From the NCBI RefSeq assembly GCF_031844705.1, contig NZ_CP134609.1, positions 5,828,001-5,892,000 of the forward strand: a DNA stretch of 64,000 nt, written 5' to 3'. The DNA is from Streptomyces sp. ITFR-16. Lineage in GTDB: Bacteria; Actinomycetota; Actinomycetes; Streptomycetales; Streptomycetaceae. A model generated the notes under the pieces. The model saw only the letters and a list, made by a program, of their open reading frames with translations, ran no database searches and was not told the origin of the DNA. The translations under genes and the position numbers were made by a program. Below, piece after piece: positions 1-10,430 of the stretch. The stretch's first letter is position 1; every line of letters begins with the position of its first letter.

Positions 1-735
1 GGACCCGAGCGTCAGCATCGGCTCGATGGTGAACGTCATGCCCGGCTTCATCACGGTCGTGGCGTGCGGGCTGTCGTAGTGCGGGACGATCAGACCGGAG
101 TGGAACGAGGAATTGATCCCGTGCCCGGTGAAGTCCCGCACCACCCCGTAGCCGAAGCGCTTGGCGTACGACTCGATGACCCGCCCGATCACATTGATCT
201 GGCGGCCCGGCCGCACCGCCTTGATGGCCCGCCTCAGCGACTCCTCGGTGCGCTCCACCAGGAGCCGCGACTCCTCGTCCACCTCGCCGCAGAGGTAGGT
301 GGCGTTGTTGTCGCCGTGCACCCCGTTGATGTACGCGGTCACATCGAGGTTCACGATGTCGCCGTCGCGCAGCACCGTGGAGTCCGGGATGCCGTGACAG
401 ATGACCTCGTTCAGCGAGGTGCACAGCGACTTCGGGAAGCCCCGGTAGCCCAGCGTCGACGGATAGGCGCCGTGGTCGCACATGAACTCGTGCGCGACCC
501 GGTCGAGTTCGTCCGTGGTGACGCCCGGTGCGATGTGCTTCGCGGCCTCGGCCATCGCCTGCGCGGCGATCCGGCCCGCGATGCGCATGCGCTCGATGGT
601 GTCGGCGTCCTGGACCTCCGGGCCGGTGTACGGCGTCGGGGCCGGCTTGCCCACATACTCGGGGCGCCGGATGTTTCCGGGCACGGAACGGACGGGAGTG
701 AGCTCCCCTGGTACAAGCAGCGACTGGCCAGACAT
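1..735 (-). CDS. map: type I methionine aminopeptidase (3' end cut by window)
   Basis: This enzyme removes the initiator methionine from nascent cytosolic proteins and uses two divalent metals. The visible 245 residues run from MSGQSLLVPGELTPVRS to an ending in FTIEPMLTLGS, so only the C-terminus is missing. The fold signatures are present: CHGIPD, GDIVNLDVTAYINGVHGDN with two metal-binding aspartates, and GHGINSSFH with a metal-binding histidine. The N-terminal extension before the catalytic domain fits the longer actinobacterial MAP paralogue. The start ATG at 733-735 faces a divergent small gene, leaving about 58 bases for both promoters. The family call is secure; which of the usual two Streptomyces map paralogues this is remains open. 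Confidence 0.95.
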   Translation of the reverse strand, partial: MSGQSLLVPGELTPVRSVPGNIRRPEYVGKPAPTPYTGPEVQDADTIERMRIAGRIAAQAMAEAAKHIAPGVTTDELDRVAHEFMCDHGAYPSTLGYRGFPKSLCTSLNEVICHGIPDSTVLRDGDIVNLDVTAYINGVHGDNNATYLCGEVDEESRLLVERTEESLRRAIKAVRPGRQINVIGRVIESYAKRFGYGVVRDFTGHGINSSFHSGLIVPHYDSPHATTVMKPGMTFTIEPMLTLGS

Positions 736-793
736 GCCAGCGAGTCTAACCAGCGTGTCTGGGGCAGCATGGCACCGAGGAAAGGAGCCGGTG

Positions 794-1027
794 ATGGCCC
801 TGTTCAAGAAGCGCACGGTCGGCAAGCCGGGCGAGTGGTACTACTGCCTGGAGCACAGGAAGGTCGAGGAGGGCCCCGACTGCCCGGCCAAGGACCGCTT
901 CGGCCCGTACACCTCCCGCGAGGAGGCGCAGCACGCGATGGACATCGCGCGGGAGCGGAACCTGGAGTGGGAGAACGACCCCAAGTGGCACGACCGCCAG
1001 GGGCCGGACGAGGACCCGGCCGGCTGA
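794..1027 (+). CDS. small conserved actinobacterial protein, SPOR-like
   Basis: This is a 77-residue protein of unknown function that begins MALFKKRTVGKPGEWYYC. It is charged and contains WYYCLEHRKVEEG, a CPAKDRFGPY turn and a helix (EEAQHAMDIARERN). From memory, similar Streptomyces proteins beside map are labelled SPOR-domain-containing, but no transmembrane segment or signal peptide is visible, so a peptidoglycan role is not supported here. The start is fixed by AAAGGAG at 780-786, eight bases before the ATG. It is divergent from map and ends before a strong bidirectional hairpin. Confidence 0.8.
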   Translation: MALFKKRTVGKPGEWYYCLEHRKVEEGPDCPAKDRFGPYTSREEAQHAMDIARERNLEWENDPKWHDRQGPDEDPAG

Positions 1028-1036
1028 GCGTGCGGG

Positions 1037-1078
1037 GCCCGGGGTCCGTGCCCCGGGCTCAGCCCGCGGGCTGAGCCC
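1037..1078. terminator. convergent hairpin region with a 24-bp perfect palindrome
   Basis: An 8-bp stem (1037-1044 with 1051-1058) is followed directly by a perfect palindrome at 1055-1078. The palindrome overlaps the stop codon and last codons of the leftward MFS gene. It sits between convergent genes and should stop transcription in both directions. There is no U-tract, as is usual in Streptomyces. Confidence 0.7.
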
Positions 1079-2396
1079 GCAGGGCCTCCTCGCTCTGTGT
1101 GCGCCTGCGCAGCGCGTCCTCGTCGGTCGCCGAGTCGTACGTGAGGAGCTTCGGCAGCGCCGCCGCCAGCAGCGCCACCGAGGCGACACAGGCCACGCCC
1201 CCGCTCCAGATCGCCGTCCGGGTGCCCGTCCACCCGGCCATGCCGCCGGCCCGCACCTGGCCCAGCTGCGGTCCGACGCTGTACGAGAGCACCTCGATGC
1301 CCGCCAGCCGGCCCCGCAGCTCCTCCGGGATGGTCTGGTTCCAGATGGTCGAGCGGCCGAGCCCGCTGAGCATGTCGCCCGCGCCGGCGACCGTCAGACA
1401 GCCCAGCACCAGCCAGATGTTGCCGAACCAGCCGGCCGCCGCGATGGCGAGCCCCCAGACGGCCGCCCCGCACACCACGAACAGCCCGTGCCGGCGCACC
1501 CGTGCGGTCCAGCCGCTGGTCAGGCCCAGGACCAGGGATCCGACCGAGCCCGCCGCGTACATCAGCCCCAGCGCCCAGTCGGCGTCCAGGTCGTCCGCGA
1601 GGAAAGGGAAGATCGTGTTCGGGAAGGCGAAGAACATCGCCGCCATGTCGATCGCGTACGTCCCCAGCAGCACCGGCTTGGACCAGGCGTAGCGCGCCCC
1701 CTCCGCGATGCCGCGCAGCGAGGGCCTCTGTCCCTTCTCCGCGGGCGGGGCCGGGGAAAGCCCGCGGCACAGCAGGACGGAGACGCCGAACGTGACCACG
1801 GTGATCGCGTACGCCGTGGCGTGCCCGGCGTATGCCACCACCAGGCCCGCCAGCGCCGGGCCCATGATGGCGCCGGCCTGCCAGCGCAGCGAGTTCAGGG
1901 CGGCGGCTGCGCCCAGCTGGTCGTGCGGGACGATCCGGGCCATCAGCGAGTCCAGCGCGGGGCGCTGGAGCCCGGCGAGCGCGGAGACGCCGCCGGCCAC
2001 CACGTAGAGCGGCCACAGCATGGGGTGCGGCAGCATCGCGTTCACCAGCAGGACCACCGCGAGCAGGCCGAGCCCCGCCTCGGTGGCCAGGATGACCTTG
2101 CGCCGGTCCACGGCGTCGGCGAGCGCGCCGCCGTACAGCCCGAAGACCACCAGCGGCACGAGCTCGACCGCGCCCATCGCGCCGACCGCGAGCGGGGAGC
2201 CGGTCAGGTCCTTGATCTGGAGCGGCAGCGCGATCAGCGCCATGAAACTGCCGAAGTACGTGACGATCCCCTGCACCCACAGCAGGCGGAAGTCCGCCGA
2301 GGACCGCCAGGGCGAAAGATCGGGAAGCAGCGTGGCCAGCCTGGCGGCGAGGGAGGAGCGAGAGGTCACAAGGCGACATGCTCCGTCCGGATACAT
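1059..2396 (-). CDS. MFS transporter (EntS/MFS_3-like exporter)
   Basis: This 445-residue protein has about twelve hydrophobic segments and exports an unknown substrate. Features of the EntS-type branch are the start WRSSADFRLLWVQGIVTYFGSFM, the cytoplasmic loop with GGALADAVDRRKVI between TM2 and TM3, and LGRSTIWNQTIPEELRGRLAG in the second half. The ATG at 2394-2396 gives a short cytosolic N-terminus; internal GTG starts are possible. It shares a terminator with the small gene to its left and has no adjacent regulator. A siderophore or drug substrate is possible, but nothing in the sequence decides. Confidence 0.85.
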   Translation of the reverse strand: MYPDGACRLVTSRSSLAARLATLLPDLSPWRSSADFRLLWVQGIVTYFGSFMALIALPLQIKDLTGSPLAVGAMGAVELVPLVVFGLYGGALADAVDRRKVILATEAGLGLLAVVLLVNAMLPHPMLWPLYVVAGGVSALAGLQRPALDSLMARIVPHDQLGAAAALNSLRWQAGAIMGPALAGLVVAYAGHATAYAITVVTFGVSVLLCRGLSPAPPAEKGQRPSLRGIAEGARYAWSKPVLLGTYAIDMAAMFFAFPNTIFPFLADDLDADWALGLMYAAGSVGSLVLGLTSGWTARVRRHGLFVVCGAAVWGLAIAAAGWFGNIWLVLGCLTVAGAGDMLSGLGRSTIWNQTIPEELRGRLAGIEVLSYSVGPQLGQVRAGGMAGWTGTRTAIWSGGVACVASVALLAAALPKLLTYDSATDEDALRRRTQSEEALRAQPAG

Positions 2397-2459
2397 GCCC
2401 GATGCAAACGCATTCCCGCGGCAGGCCCCGGCCCCCTGCCCGGCCCGCCCCGGCTCCGC

Positions 2460-3062
2460 TCACCAGCGGGACGGCGGCGGTGCGGTCAGCTGGTCCGCGA
2501 GCCGCGACAGCCGGTCCCGGAAACTCCGCCGGCCGCGCGGCACGGGCGCGCTGTTCTCCCCGGCGGCGGCGCTGACCAGGTGCTGGACCGTGTCCAGGTC
2601 CACGTCGTCGCCCGCCGCCACCGACAGCGCCTCATGGGCCAGCCCCCGGACCTCGGGATCGCCGTTGTCCAGCGAGAGCACTGTCGCCCCGGCCCGCCGG
2701 GCGTCGTGGACCCGCTCCAGCAGCCCTTCGTCCGGCCGCTCCGGCACCACCACGAGCAGCGTCTCGCCCCGCCCGGCCGCCTCGATCCGGCCCAGCCCGA
2801 CCGCCAGGTGCGCCGGGTCGCCGGCCCGCACCCGGTGGCGTACCAGCGTGGGCGCCAGCTCGGGCAGCCCCGACCAGGTGGACTCGTCGACCAGATGGGC
2901 GGCCAGATGCCAGGGCTCGTACTCCTCGGTCCCCACCAGCAGCAGCCCGCCGCCGTGCGGGACGACACAGGACCGGAGCGTCCCGGCGAACCGCCGGGTG
3001 GCCGCAGGCCACTGGGTCCCGGCGAGCACCTCACGCAGCAGCGCCACACGTACGGCATCCAT
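2460..3062 (-). CDS. hypothetical protein conserved in Streptomyces
   Basis: This 200-residue soluble protein is not assigned to a family. It has an alpha/beta appearance: a beta-like stretch GGGLLLVGTEEYEPWHLAAHL, then ETLLVVVPERPD, then AGATVLSLDNGDPE. This is reminiscent of a sugar-isomerase (SIS) or Rossmann-like fold, but no catalytic motif can be pointed to. The C-terminus is basic (RGRRSFRDRLSRLADQL). The ATG at 3060-3062 is divergent from npdG. A cytosolic role is inferred from the absence of a signal peptide or transmembrane segment. Confidence 0.75.
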   Translation of the reverse strand: MDAVRVALLREVLAGTQWPAATRRFAGTLRSCVVPHGGGLLLVGTEEYEPWHLAAHLVDESTWSGLPELAPTLVRHRVRAGDPAHLAVGLGRIEAAGRGETLLVVVPERPDEGLLERVHDARRAGATVLSLDNGDPEVRGLAHEALSVAAGDDVDLDTVQHLVSAAAGENSAPVPRGRRSFRDRLSRLADQLTAPPPSRW

Positions 3063-3189
3063 GGCCCGGCATCATGCAGCACACCCGGCCCCCGCACCGG
3101 GCGAACACCGGCGGAACCATCCGAACGGGTCCGTACGGCCGGCCGCGGCTCCCGCCGGGGGAAGGGCCGTCACGCCCCCTACCTGGCAG

Positions 3190-3202
3190 TAGTGTCGGGG
3201 CC
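3190..3202 (+). promoter_or_regulatory. putative -10 element of npdG, giving a leaderless transcript
   Basis: TAGTGT at 3190-3195 is a good Streptomyces -10 hexamer and ends seven bases before the npdG ATG. Transcription would therefore start at or next to the start codon. No clear -35 element is visible, and there is no Shine-Dalgarno sequence before this ATG, which agrees with leaderless translation. Confidence 0.45.
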
Positions 3203-3913
3203 ATGACTACGAATGACAGCGGCAGCGCGCCCAAGCCCCCCGCCAAGGATCCCTGGGACCTCCCCGACGTCTCCGGCCTGACGGTCGGCGTGCTCGGCGG
3301 TACCGGCCCGCAGGGGCGCGGCCTCGCCTACCGGTTCGCCCGCGCCGGACAGTCCGTGATCATCGGCTCCCGCGCGGCGGACCGCGCCGAGGCCGCCGCC
3401 GAGGAGCTGGGCCACGGCGTCCGGGGCGCGGACAACGCCGTCTGCGCGCGCGACAGCGACATCGTGATCGTCGCCGTGCCGTGGGACGGGCACGCCAAGA
3501 CCCTGGAGTCGCTGCGCGAGGAGCTGGCCGGCAAGCTCGTCGTCGACTGCGTCAACCCGCTCGGCTTCGACAAGAAGGGCGCCTACGCCCTGAAGCCCGA
3601 GGAGGGCAGCGCCGCCGAGCAGGCCGCCGCCCTGCTGCCGGACTCCCGGGTCACCGCCGCCTTCCACCACCTCTCGGCGGTGCTGCTCCAGGACGAGTCC
3701 ATCGAGGAGATCGACACCGATGTCCTCGTGCTGGGCGAGGCCCGCGCGGACACCGACCTCGTCCAGGCGCTGGCCGGCCGGATCCCGGGCATGCGCGGGA
3801 TCTTCGCGGGCCGGCTGCGCAACGCCCACCAGGTCGAGTCGCTGGTCGCCAACCTGATCTCCGTCAACCGCCGCTACAAGGCACACGCGGGGCTGCGCGC
3901 CACCGACGTGTGA
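3203..3913 (+). CDS. npdG: NADPH-dependent F420 reductase
   Basis: This 236-residue enzyme exchanges hydride between NADP(H) and coenzyme F420, supplying F420H2 to actinobacterial oxidoreductases. A Rossmann nucleotide site lies at LTVGVLGGTGPQGRGLAYRFARAG, followed by IIGSRAADRAEAAAEEL, where SR reads the 2'-phosphate of NADP. The next parts are the family segments IVIVAVPWDGHAKTL and VDCVNPLGFDKKGAYAL, and VTAAFHHLSAVLL near the F420 pocket. The chosen ATG lacks a ribosome site but has a -10 hexamer seven bases upstream. An upstream in-frame extension (from about 3074) looks like untranslated promoter sequence. The family call is firm. Confidence 0.93.
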   Translation: MTTNDSGSAPKPPAKDPWDLPDVSGLTVGVLGGTGPQGRGLAYRFARAGQSVIIGSRAADRAEAAAEELGHGVRGADNAVCARDSDIVIVAVPWDGHAKTLESLREELAGKLVVDCVNPLGFDKKGAYALKPEEGSAAEQAAALLPDSRVTAAFHHLSAVLLQDESIEEIDTDVLVLGEARADTDLVQALAGRIPGMRGIFAGRLRNAHQVESLVANLISVNRRYKAHAGLRATDV

Positions 3914-4002
3914 GCCGGGCGCACCCACCCTGCTCGGAGCGGCCGGGGCATGGGGGACACTGGACGGGACCGCGCACCACCCCCCCGACAGGAGCCACCC
4001 CC

Positions 4003-4188
4003 ATGCCCCGCCTCGCTCTCTACGCCGTTGCCGTCTGCGTCCTCGCCGTCGTCGCCGCCGTGATCTCCTTCGTACAGGGCAGCTGGCTCCTCGGGATCGT
4101 CTGGGTGCTGCTGGTCGGACTCTCGTCCAACATGGCGTGGTACTACGTGCGCCGGCACCGCGCGGACCGGCCGGTCCGGAGCGCCTAG
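4003..4188 (+). CDS. small two-helix membrane protein
   Basis: This is a 61-residue protein with two hydrophobic helices (residues about 4-24 and 27-46) and a basic tail, RRHRADRPVRS. No function is recognised. AGGAG lies nine to ten bases before the ATG and supports translation. It follows npdG by 89 bases and is convergent with the site-2 protease gene, with only 13 bases between the stops. The basic C-terminus suggests it faces the cytoplasm. Confidence 0.65.
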   Translation: MPRLALYAVAVCVLAVVAAVISFVQGSWLLGIVWVLLVGLSSNMAWYYVRRHRADRPVRSA

Positions 4189-4201
4189 GCCCTTCGCGCC
4201 G

Positions 4202-4996
4202 TCACCGCGCGGTGCAGAACGGGTTCTCCGACTGCCAGAACCGGTAGGTGTCGAACCCGCAGTCCGAGCGGAACTCCTCCACGCCGAGCGACCCCAGCAG
4301 TGCGTCGATCGCGTGGAAGAACGCGAGGTTCACCTCCGGGATCCACAGCAGCGCGAACACCGCGATCAGCCCGAACGGGGCGATCGGCTCCACAGCGCGC
4401 CGCACCCGGTACGAGAGCCAGGGCTCGATCACCCCGTAGCCGTCCAGACCCGGCACCGGTACGGAGTTCAGGATCGCCGCCGTCACCTGGAGCAGCGCCA
4501 GGAACGCCAGCGCGTTGCGGAACGGGCCGGGGACGCCGCTCAGCGCGTCCAGCCAGAACGGCGCCGTGCACACGAGCGCGAACAGCACGTTGGTCAGGGG
4601 CCCGGCCGCCGAGATCAGGCTGTGCTTCCAGCGGCCGCGGATCCGCCCCCGCTCGATGAAGACCGCGCCGCCCGGCAGACCGATCCCGCCCATGATCACG
4701 AACAGCACGGGGAGCACAATGCTCAGCAGCGCATGGGTGTACTTCAGCGGGTTCAGCGTGAGGTAGCCCTTGGCGCCGACGGAGATGTCGCCGCTGTGCA
4801 GCGCCGTCCTGGCGTGCGCGTACTCATGGAGACAGAGCGAGACGACCCACGCCGACGTGACGAAGAGGAACGTGGCGAGGCCCGGCTGACCGGCGAAGTC
4901 CGTCCACAGCGCCCAGCCGGACACCGCCGTCACCGCGGCGATGCCCAGGAACACCGGGCTGATCCGCCGGTCGCTGCGGGCGGTGGCGGTGGTCAT
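4202..4996 (-). CDS. site-2 protease family (M50) membrane metalloprotease
   Basis: This 264-residue polytopic membrane protein belongs to the rhomboid-unrelated M50 group. The zinc motif HEYAH (in SLCLHEYAHARTALHSGD) supplies two histidines and the catalytic glutamate. The second motif, NSVPVPGLDGYG, supplies the distal metal aspartate. It has no PDZ domain, so it belongs to the minimal S2P type. The expected role is intramembrane cleavage of an anti-sigma factor or similar substrate, which cannot be identified here. The start at 4994-4996 (MTTATARSDRRISPVF) is chosen because upstream codons look non-coding. It is divergent from the SARP gene. Confidence 0.88.
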   Translation of the reverse strand: MTTATARSDRRISPVFLGIAAVTAVSGWALWTDFAGQPGLATFLFVTSAWVVSLCLHEYAHARTALHSGDISVGAKGYLTLNPLKYTHALLSIVLPVLFVIMGGIGLPGGAVFIERGRIRGRWKHSLISAAGPLTNVLFALVCTAPFWLDALSGVPGPFRNALAFLALLQVTAAILNSVPVPGLDGYGVIEPWLSYRVRRAVEPIAPFGLIAVFALLWIPEVNLAFFHAIDALLGSLGVEEFRSDCGFDTYRFWQSENPFCTAR

Positions 4997-5186
4997 CGGC
5001 GGCTCCAGGTGGCTTCGGGACGGGCGGGAGCGGGCGGGCGGCGAGCCCCGACCGTACAGGCGACACGGGGAAAACGTCTCGCATCGGGCGGGTGGTTCCG
5101 GAAAGGGTGGGGGCGGGACGGACGGGGCGCGGGGGTACGGCCGGGCGGCTGTACGCAACCGGCCACCGGTCACGGACAATGGGCGC

Positions 5187-8100
5187 GTGCGCTACGGCAT
5201 CCTCGGTACCACCCAGGCACTCCGCGACGACGGCACGGCCGTCGCCCTCGGCGGGGCACGGCTGCGTGCCCTGCTCGCCGTACTCGCGCTGCGCACCGGC
5301 CGTACGGTCCCCGCAGGGGTGCTCGTCGACGAGGTCTGGGACGGCGAACCGCCCGGCGACGCGACGGGCGCGCTCCAGGCCCTGGTGGGCCGGCTCCGGC
5401 GGGCGCTCGGCCACGCCGCCGTCACCTCGGCGGAGAGCGGCTACCGGCTGGCCGCCGAGCCGGACAGCGTCGACCTGTACCGCTTCGAACGGCTCGGGGG
5501 GGAGGGGACGCGCGCCCTGGAGGACGGCGACCCGGCGAAGGCCCTGAACCTCCTCGACGACGCACTCGGCCTCTGGCGCGGCCCCGCCCTGGCCGACCTC
5601 CCCGACCGGCACGCCGTCGCCGCGCGCTGGACGGCCCGACGCCTCGACGCCCGCCGCGCCCGCATCACCGCCGCGCTCGCCCTGGGCCGGGCCGACGAGG
5701 TGCTGCCTGAGCTCGCCGCGCTCTGCGACGAGCACCCCATCGACGAACCCCTCCAGGCCCTGCGGCTGCGCGCCCTGCGCGACGCCGGACGCACCGCCCA
5801 GGCGCTCGCCGCCTACGACGAGGTGCGCACCGGACTCGCCGACCGGCTCGGCACCGACCCCGGCCCCGAACTGACCGCGCTGCACGCCGAACTCCTGCGC
5901 CAGGAACCGGCCGGGACGGCCCCGCGCACACCCCCGCCCGCCGGGACCGCGCCCCCCGCCGCCCCCGTGCCCGCCGCCCGGCCGGGCAACCTCCGGGCCA
6001 GGCTCACCAGCTTCGTCGGGCGGGAGCGCGACATCGGCGCGGTGCGCGGCGACCTCACCCGGGCGCGCCTGGTCACCCTGCTCGGCCCCGGCGGCGCTGG
6101 CAAGACCCGGCTCTCCCAGGAGGTCGCCGAGTCCACCGGCCCCGAGCAGTGGCCCGACGGCGTCTGGCTGGCCGAACTCGCGCCCGTGGACGACCCCGAG
6201 GCGCTCCCGGAGGCGGTGCTCAGCGCGCTCGGCGCCCGCGAGACCGTGCTGCGCGGGGCCGGCGCCGAGGAGCTGCGGGCCGCCGAGCGCGGCACCGGCG
6301 AACCGCTCGCCCGGCTCACCGAGTACTGCTCCCGGCGCCGCATGCTGCTCCTGCTCGACAACTGCGAGCATGTGATCGAGGCCGCCGCGGACCTCGCGGA
6401 CCATCTGCTGGCCCGCTGCCCCGGGCTCACCGTCCTCGCCACCAGCCGCGAACCCCTCGGCGTGCCCGGCGAGTTCGTCCGGCCCGTCGAGCCGCTGCCC
6501 GATCCGATGGCGCTGCGCCTGCTCGCCGAGCGCGGCGCCGCGGCGCTGCCCGGCTTCCGGGTCGACGCGGACGAGGAGACGGCCGCGGCCGCCGCCGAGA
6601 TCTGCCGCCGGCTCGACGGACTGCCGCTCGCCATCGAACTGGCCGCCGCCCGGCTGCGGATGCTCACCCCGCAGCAGATCGCGGACCGGCTCGACGACCG
6701 GTTCCGGCTGCTGACCAACGGCAGCCGTACCGTGCTTCCGCGCCAGCAGACCCTGCGGGCCGTCGTCGACTGGTCCTGGGACCTGCTCCCCGGGGACGAA
6801 CGCACCACTCTGCGCCGGCTGTCCGTCTTCGCCGGCGGCTGCACCCTCGAATCGGCCGAGGCGGTCTGCGCGGACAGTCCCGCAGAGGCCCACGACATCG
6901 CCGGGCGGCTCGGCTCCCTCGTCGACAAGTCCCTGGTGGTGGCCGCGCCCGCGGCGGACGGCGGGATGCGCTACCGCCTCCTGGAGACGGTCGGCGAGTA
7001 CGCGGCGGAACGGCTCGACGAGGCGGGCGAGCGCGACGCGGTGGAGCGCCGGCACCAGGTGTACTTCCGGGAGCTGGCCCGTACCACCGACCCCCTGCTC
7101 CGGGGCGCCGGCCAGCAGGCCGCCATCGAACTCCTCCAGCGCGAGTACGAGAACCTGCGCACCGCCCTGCGGCACGCCGTCGCCGCCCGCGACGAGCAGG
7201 AGTCGCTGAGCATGGTGCTCTCCCTGTCCTGGTACTGGCAGATGCGCGATCTGCGCAGCGACGCCCTGCACTGGTCCGAGGCCGCTGCGGCGCTCGGCCC
7301 CGATCCGTTCGCCGGACCGCCGGCCCCCGCGCCCTCGATCCACGAACGCTGCACGGACGCACCCCCGCCGATGGGTCCCGAACTGCTCCAGGAGGCGCGG
7401 CGCCAGGTGGCCCTGGTCCGCCTCGTCAGCCTGGACCACGCGATGGACCAGTGGAAGAACGAGGCCACCATGGAGCGGCTGCGGGCGATCGCCGCCACCT
7501 ACCGGGCCGGCCAGCCGCAGACCTGCCGCAGCCCCGCCTCGCTCTGGTTCTTCGCCGTCATGCTGACCGGCGGCGTCGAGGACCTGAGGAACCTGCTGGA
7601 CGAAACGGTCCGCGCCACACGGGAGTTCGGCTACGAGTGGGAGATGGCCGCGGCCCTCCAGATGCGCGCCAACGTCCTGGCCAACCGCCCCGACTGGGCG
7701 GGGGCGGCCCATGAGGACGCCGCCGAGAGCCTGGAGATCTTCCGCCGCCTCGGTGACGAGTGGGGGATGGCCGAGGCGCTCTCCTCGCGCGGCGAGGCGC
7801 ACGAGAAGACGGGTGACTACACCCGGGCGGCCGAGGACTACCAGGCGGCGATCGGCTCGGCGGAGAAGCTCGGCGCCCTGGTCCAGGTCGCGGTGCTCCG
7901 CACCCGCTACGCCTCCGCGATCACCGAACTCGGCCGGGGCGAGGAGGGCGAGGCGGTCCTGCGCGAGGTCCTCGCCGACAGCCGGCACGCGGGCCACGGG
8001 GCGAGACCGGCGGCCCGGCTCTTCCTGGCCCTGTGGCTGGGCCGCACCGGCCGTACCGCCGAGGCGCGCGAGCAGTTCGGCGAACTGCGGCGGGAGTTCG

Positions 8101-8525
8101 AGCCCCAGACCATGGAGATCTTCGAGGGCTTCGTGGTGGGCGCCCTGGCCTGGCTGGACAACCTGGAGGGCAAGTACGCGATCGCGCTGGAGCGGGCCCG
8201 GCAGGCGCTGTCGCACCTGGGCGATCTGCTGACGCAGATGGTGGCCCCGCAGATGGCGGTGATCCATCTGGTCACCGCGGCCTGGGCCCTGGGCGGACTC
8301 GGCGGGGAGCGCGCGGCCGCCCTCGCGGCGCGGCTGCTGGCCGCCTCCCGGGAACTCCTGCCGCCCGGGCACTTCCTGACGGCGATGGAGCGGGAGAACT
8401 TCGCGCACGCCGAGGGGCTGGTCCGCGGCGAGCTGGGGGACACGGCCTACGAGGCCGCCCGCGCCGAGGGCGGCGGCCTCTCCCTGGAGGAGGCCACCGC
8501 CCTCGTCGACGCGTACCGGCACTGA
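5187..8525 (+). CDS. AfsR/SARP-family transcriptional regulator (HTH-BTAD-NB-ARC-TPR)
   Basis: This 1112-residue regulator has an OmpR-like winged helix (residues 1-95, MRYGILGTTQAL onward), a bacterial transcriptional activation domain (about 97-240), an NB-ARC ATPase and a long TPR-like tail. The Walker A motif is GPGGAGKT at residues 300-307. LLLLDNCEH is the Walker B segment, followed by TSREPLG and GLPLAIELAAARL. Large SARPs of this AfsR layout activate secondary-metabolite or export genes by binding heptamer direct repeats. GTG 5187 starts the winged helix with no extra residues. It is convergent with, and eight bases from, an ABC exporter operon whose upstream DNA carries such repeats. 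A specific metabolite cannot be inferred. Confidence 0.9.
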   Translation: MRYGILGTTQALRDDGTAVALGGARLRALLAVLALRTGRTVPAGVLVDEVWDGEPPGDATGALQALVGRLRRALGHAAVTSAESGYRLAAEPDSVDLYRFERLGGEGTRALEDGDPAKALNLLDDALGLWRGPALADLPDRHAVAARWTARRLDARRARITAALALGRADEVLPELAALCDEHPIDEPLQALRLRALRDAGRTAQALAAYDEVRTGLADRLGTDPGPELTALHAELLRQEPAGTAPRTPPPAGTAPPAAPVPAARPGNLRARLTSFVGRERDIGAVRGDLTRARLVTLLGPGGAGKTRLSQEVAESTGPEQWPDGVWLAELAPVDDPEALPEAVLSALGARETVLRGAGAEELRAAERGTGEPLARLTEYCSRRRMLLLLDNCEHVIEAAADLADHLLARCPGLTVLATSREPLGVPGEFVRPVEPLPDPMALRLLAERGAAALPGFRVDADEETAAAAAEICRRLDGLPLAIELAAARLRMLTPQQIADRLDDRFRLLTNGSRTVLPRQQTLRAVVDWSWDLLPGDERTTLRRLSVFAGGCTLESAEAVCADSPAEAHDIAGRLGSLVDKSLVVAAPAADGGMRYRLLETVGEYAAERLDEAGERDAVERRHQVYFRELARTTDPLLRGAGQQAAIELLQREYENLRTALRHAVAARDEQESLSMVLSLSWYWQMRDLRSDALHWSEAAAALGPDPFAGPPAPAPSIHERCTDAPPPMGPELLQEARRQVALVRLVSLDHAMDQWKNEATMERLRAIAATYRAGQPQTCRSPASLWFFAVMLTGGVEDLRNLLDETVRATREFGYEWEMAAALQMRANVLANRPDWAGAAHEDAAESLEIFRRLGDEWGMAEALSSRGEAHEKTGDYTRAAEDYQAAIGSAEKLGALVQVAVLRTRYASAITELGRGEEGEAVLREVLADSRHAGHGARPAARLFLALWLGRTGRTAEAREQFGELRREFEPQTMEIFEGFVVGALAWLDNLEGKYAIALERARQALSHLGDLLTQMVAPQMAVIHLVTAAWALGGLGGERAAALAARLLAASRELLPPGHFLTAMERENFAHAEGLVRGELGDTAYEAARAEGGGLSLEEATALVDAYRH

Positions 8526-8533
8526 ACCGAAGG

Positions 8534-9387
8534 TCAGGACTTCTTGCGGAACTTGGCCACCGCGAGCGGGGCCATGACCGCCGTGATCACCACGGTCCAG
8601 CCGAGCGTCACCCAGACCGAGTGGGCGAGCGGGCCGCCCATCATCAGGGCACGCGCGGCGTCGGCCAGGTTCGACAGCGGGTTGTAGTCGGTGAACGTCT
8701 GGAGCCAGCCCGGCATGGTCTTGGTCGGGGCGAAGATCGAGGAACCGAACTGGAGCGGCATCAGCACGAGCATCCCCATCCCCTGGACCGCCTGGGCCGT
8801 CTTCATGGTCAGTCCGAGCAGGATGAAGATCCACATGATGGCGGCACCGAAGGCGGCCGACAGGGCGATCGCCCCGATCAGCCCGAGCACCGACTCCTGG
8901 AGCTCCACGCCGAGGGCGAAGCCCATGGCCAGCAGGATGAGCGTGGCGACCATCATGCGTCCGAGCTCGACCACGATCTTCGCGATGAGCACCGAGGACC
9001 GGGCGATGGGCATGGTCCGGAACCGGTCCATGATGCCCTTGCGGAAGTCGTCGTTGACCCCGCTGCCGACGGCCATGGCGATGTTCATGCCCATCATCGC
9101 CATCAGACCGGGGATCAGGTAGTTCAGGTACTCCTGCCGGCCGCCGCCCATGCTGCCGCCGACCGAGCCGCCGAAGACGTACACGAACAGCAGCGTGAAG
9201 ATGATCGGCATCAGGAGTGCGTCGAACATCGACTCCGGATCCTTCTTGATCTGGAGCAGGTTGCGCCGCACCAGCGCCCCGATGTGGCGCAGGTTGTTCC
9301 GCAGCCCGATCCGGCCCTCGTCATGGACCTGGGCGGCCGGGGCGGACGGCGCGGTGCCGGTGGGGGCGGGTGTCAGAGTCGTCGTGC

Positions 9388-9391
<4 letters not shown>
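8534..9391 (-). CDS. ABC-2 type exporter permease (DrrB-like)
   Basis: This is a 285-residue membrane subunit of a drug or metabolite exporter. After a cytosolic N-terminus it has six hydrophobic segments. It carries the ABC-2 family stretch LIPGLMAMMGMNIAMAVG, then DDFRKGIMDRFRTMPIARS, the coupling region that contacts the ATPase, and later DYNPLSNLADAARAL. Its ATG overlaps the stop of the upstream ATPase gene by four bases, so the two are translationally coupled. It ends eight bases from the convergent SARP gene. The likely partner is the ATPase at 9388-10407. Confidence 0.93.
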
Positions 9392-10407
<1,016 letters not shown>

Positions 10408-10430
10408 GCCCCCTATCAGAGCAGTCGCCA

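Noticed and set aside
1055..1078. 24-bp perfect palindrome as a possible transposon end or operator
   Set aside because: It lies between convergent genes over a stop codon and beside another hairpin, which fits a terminator; there is no transposase or target duplication.
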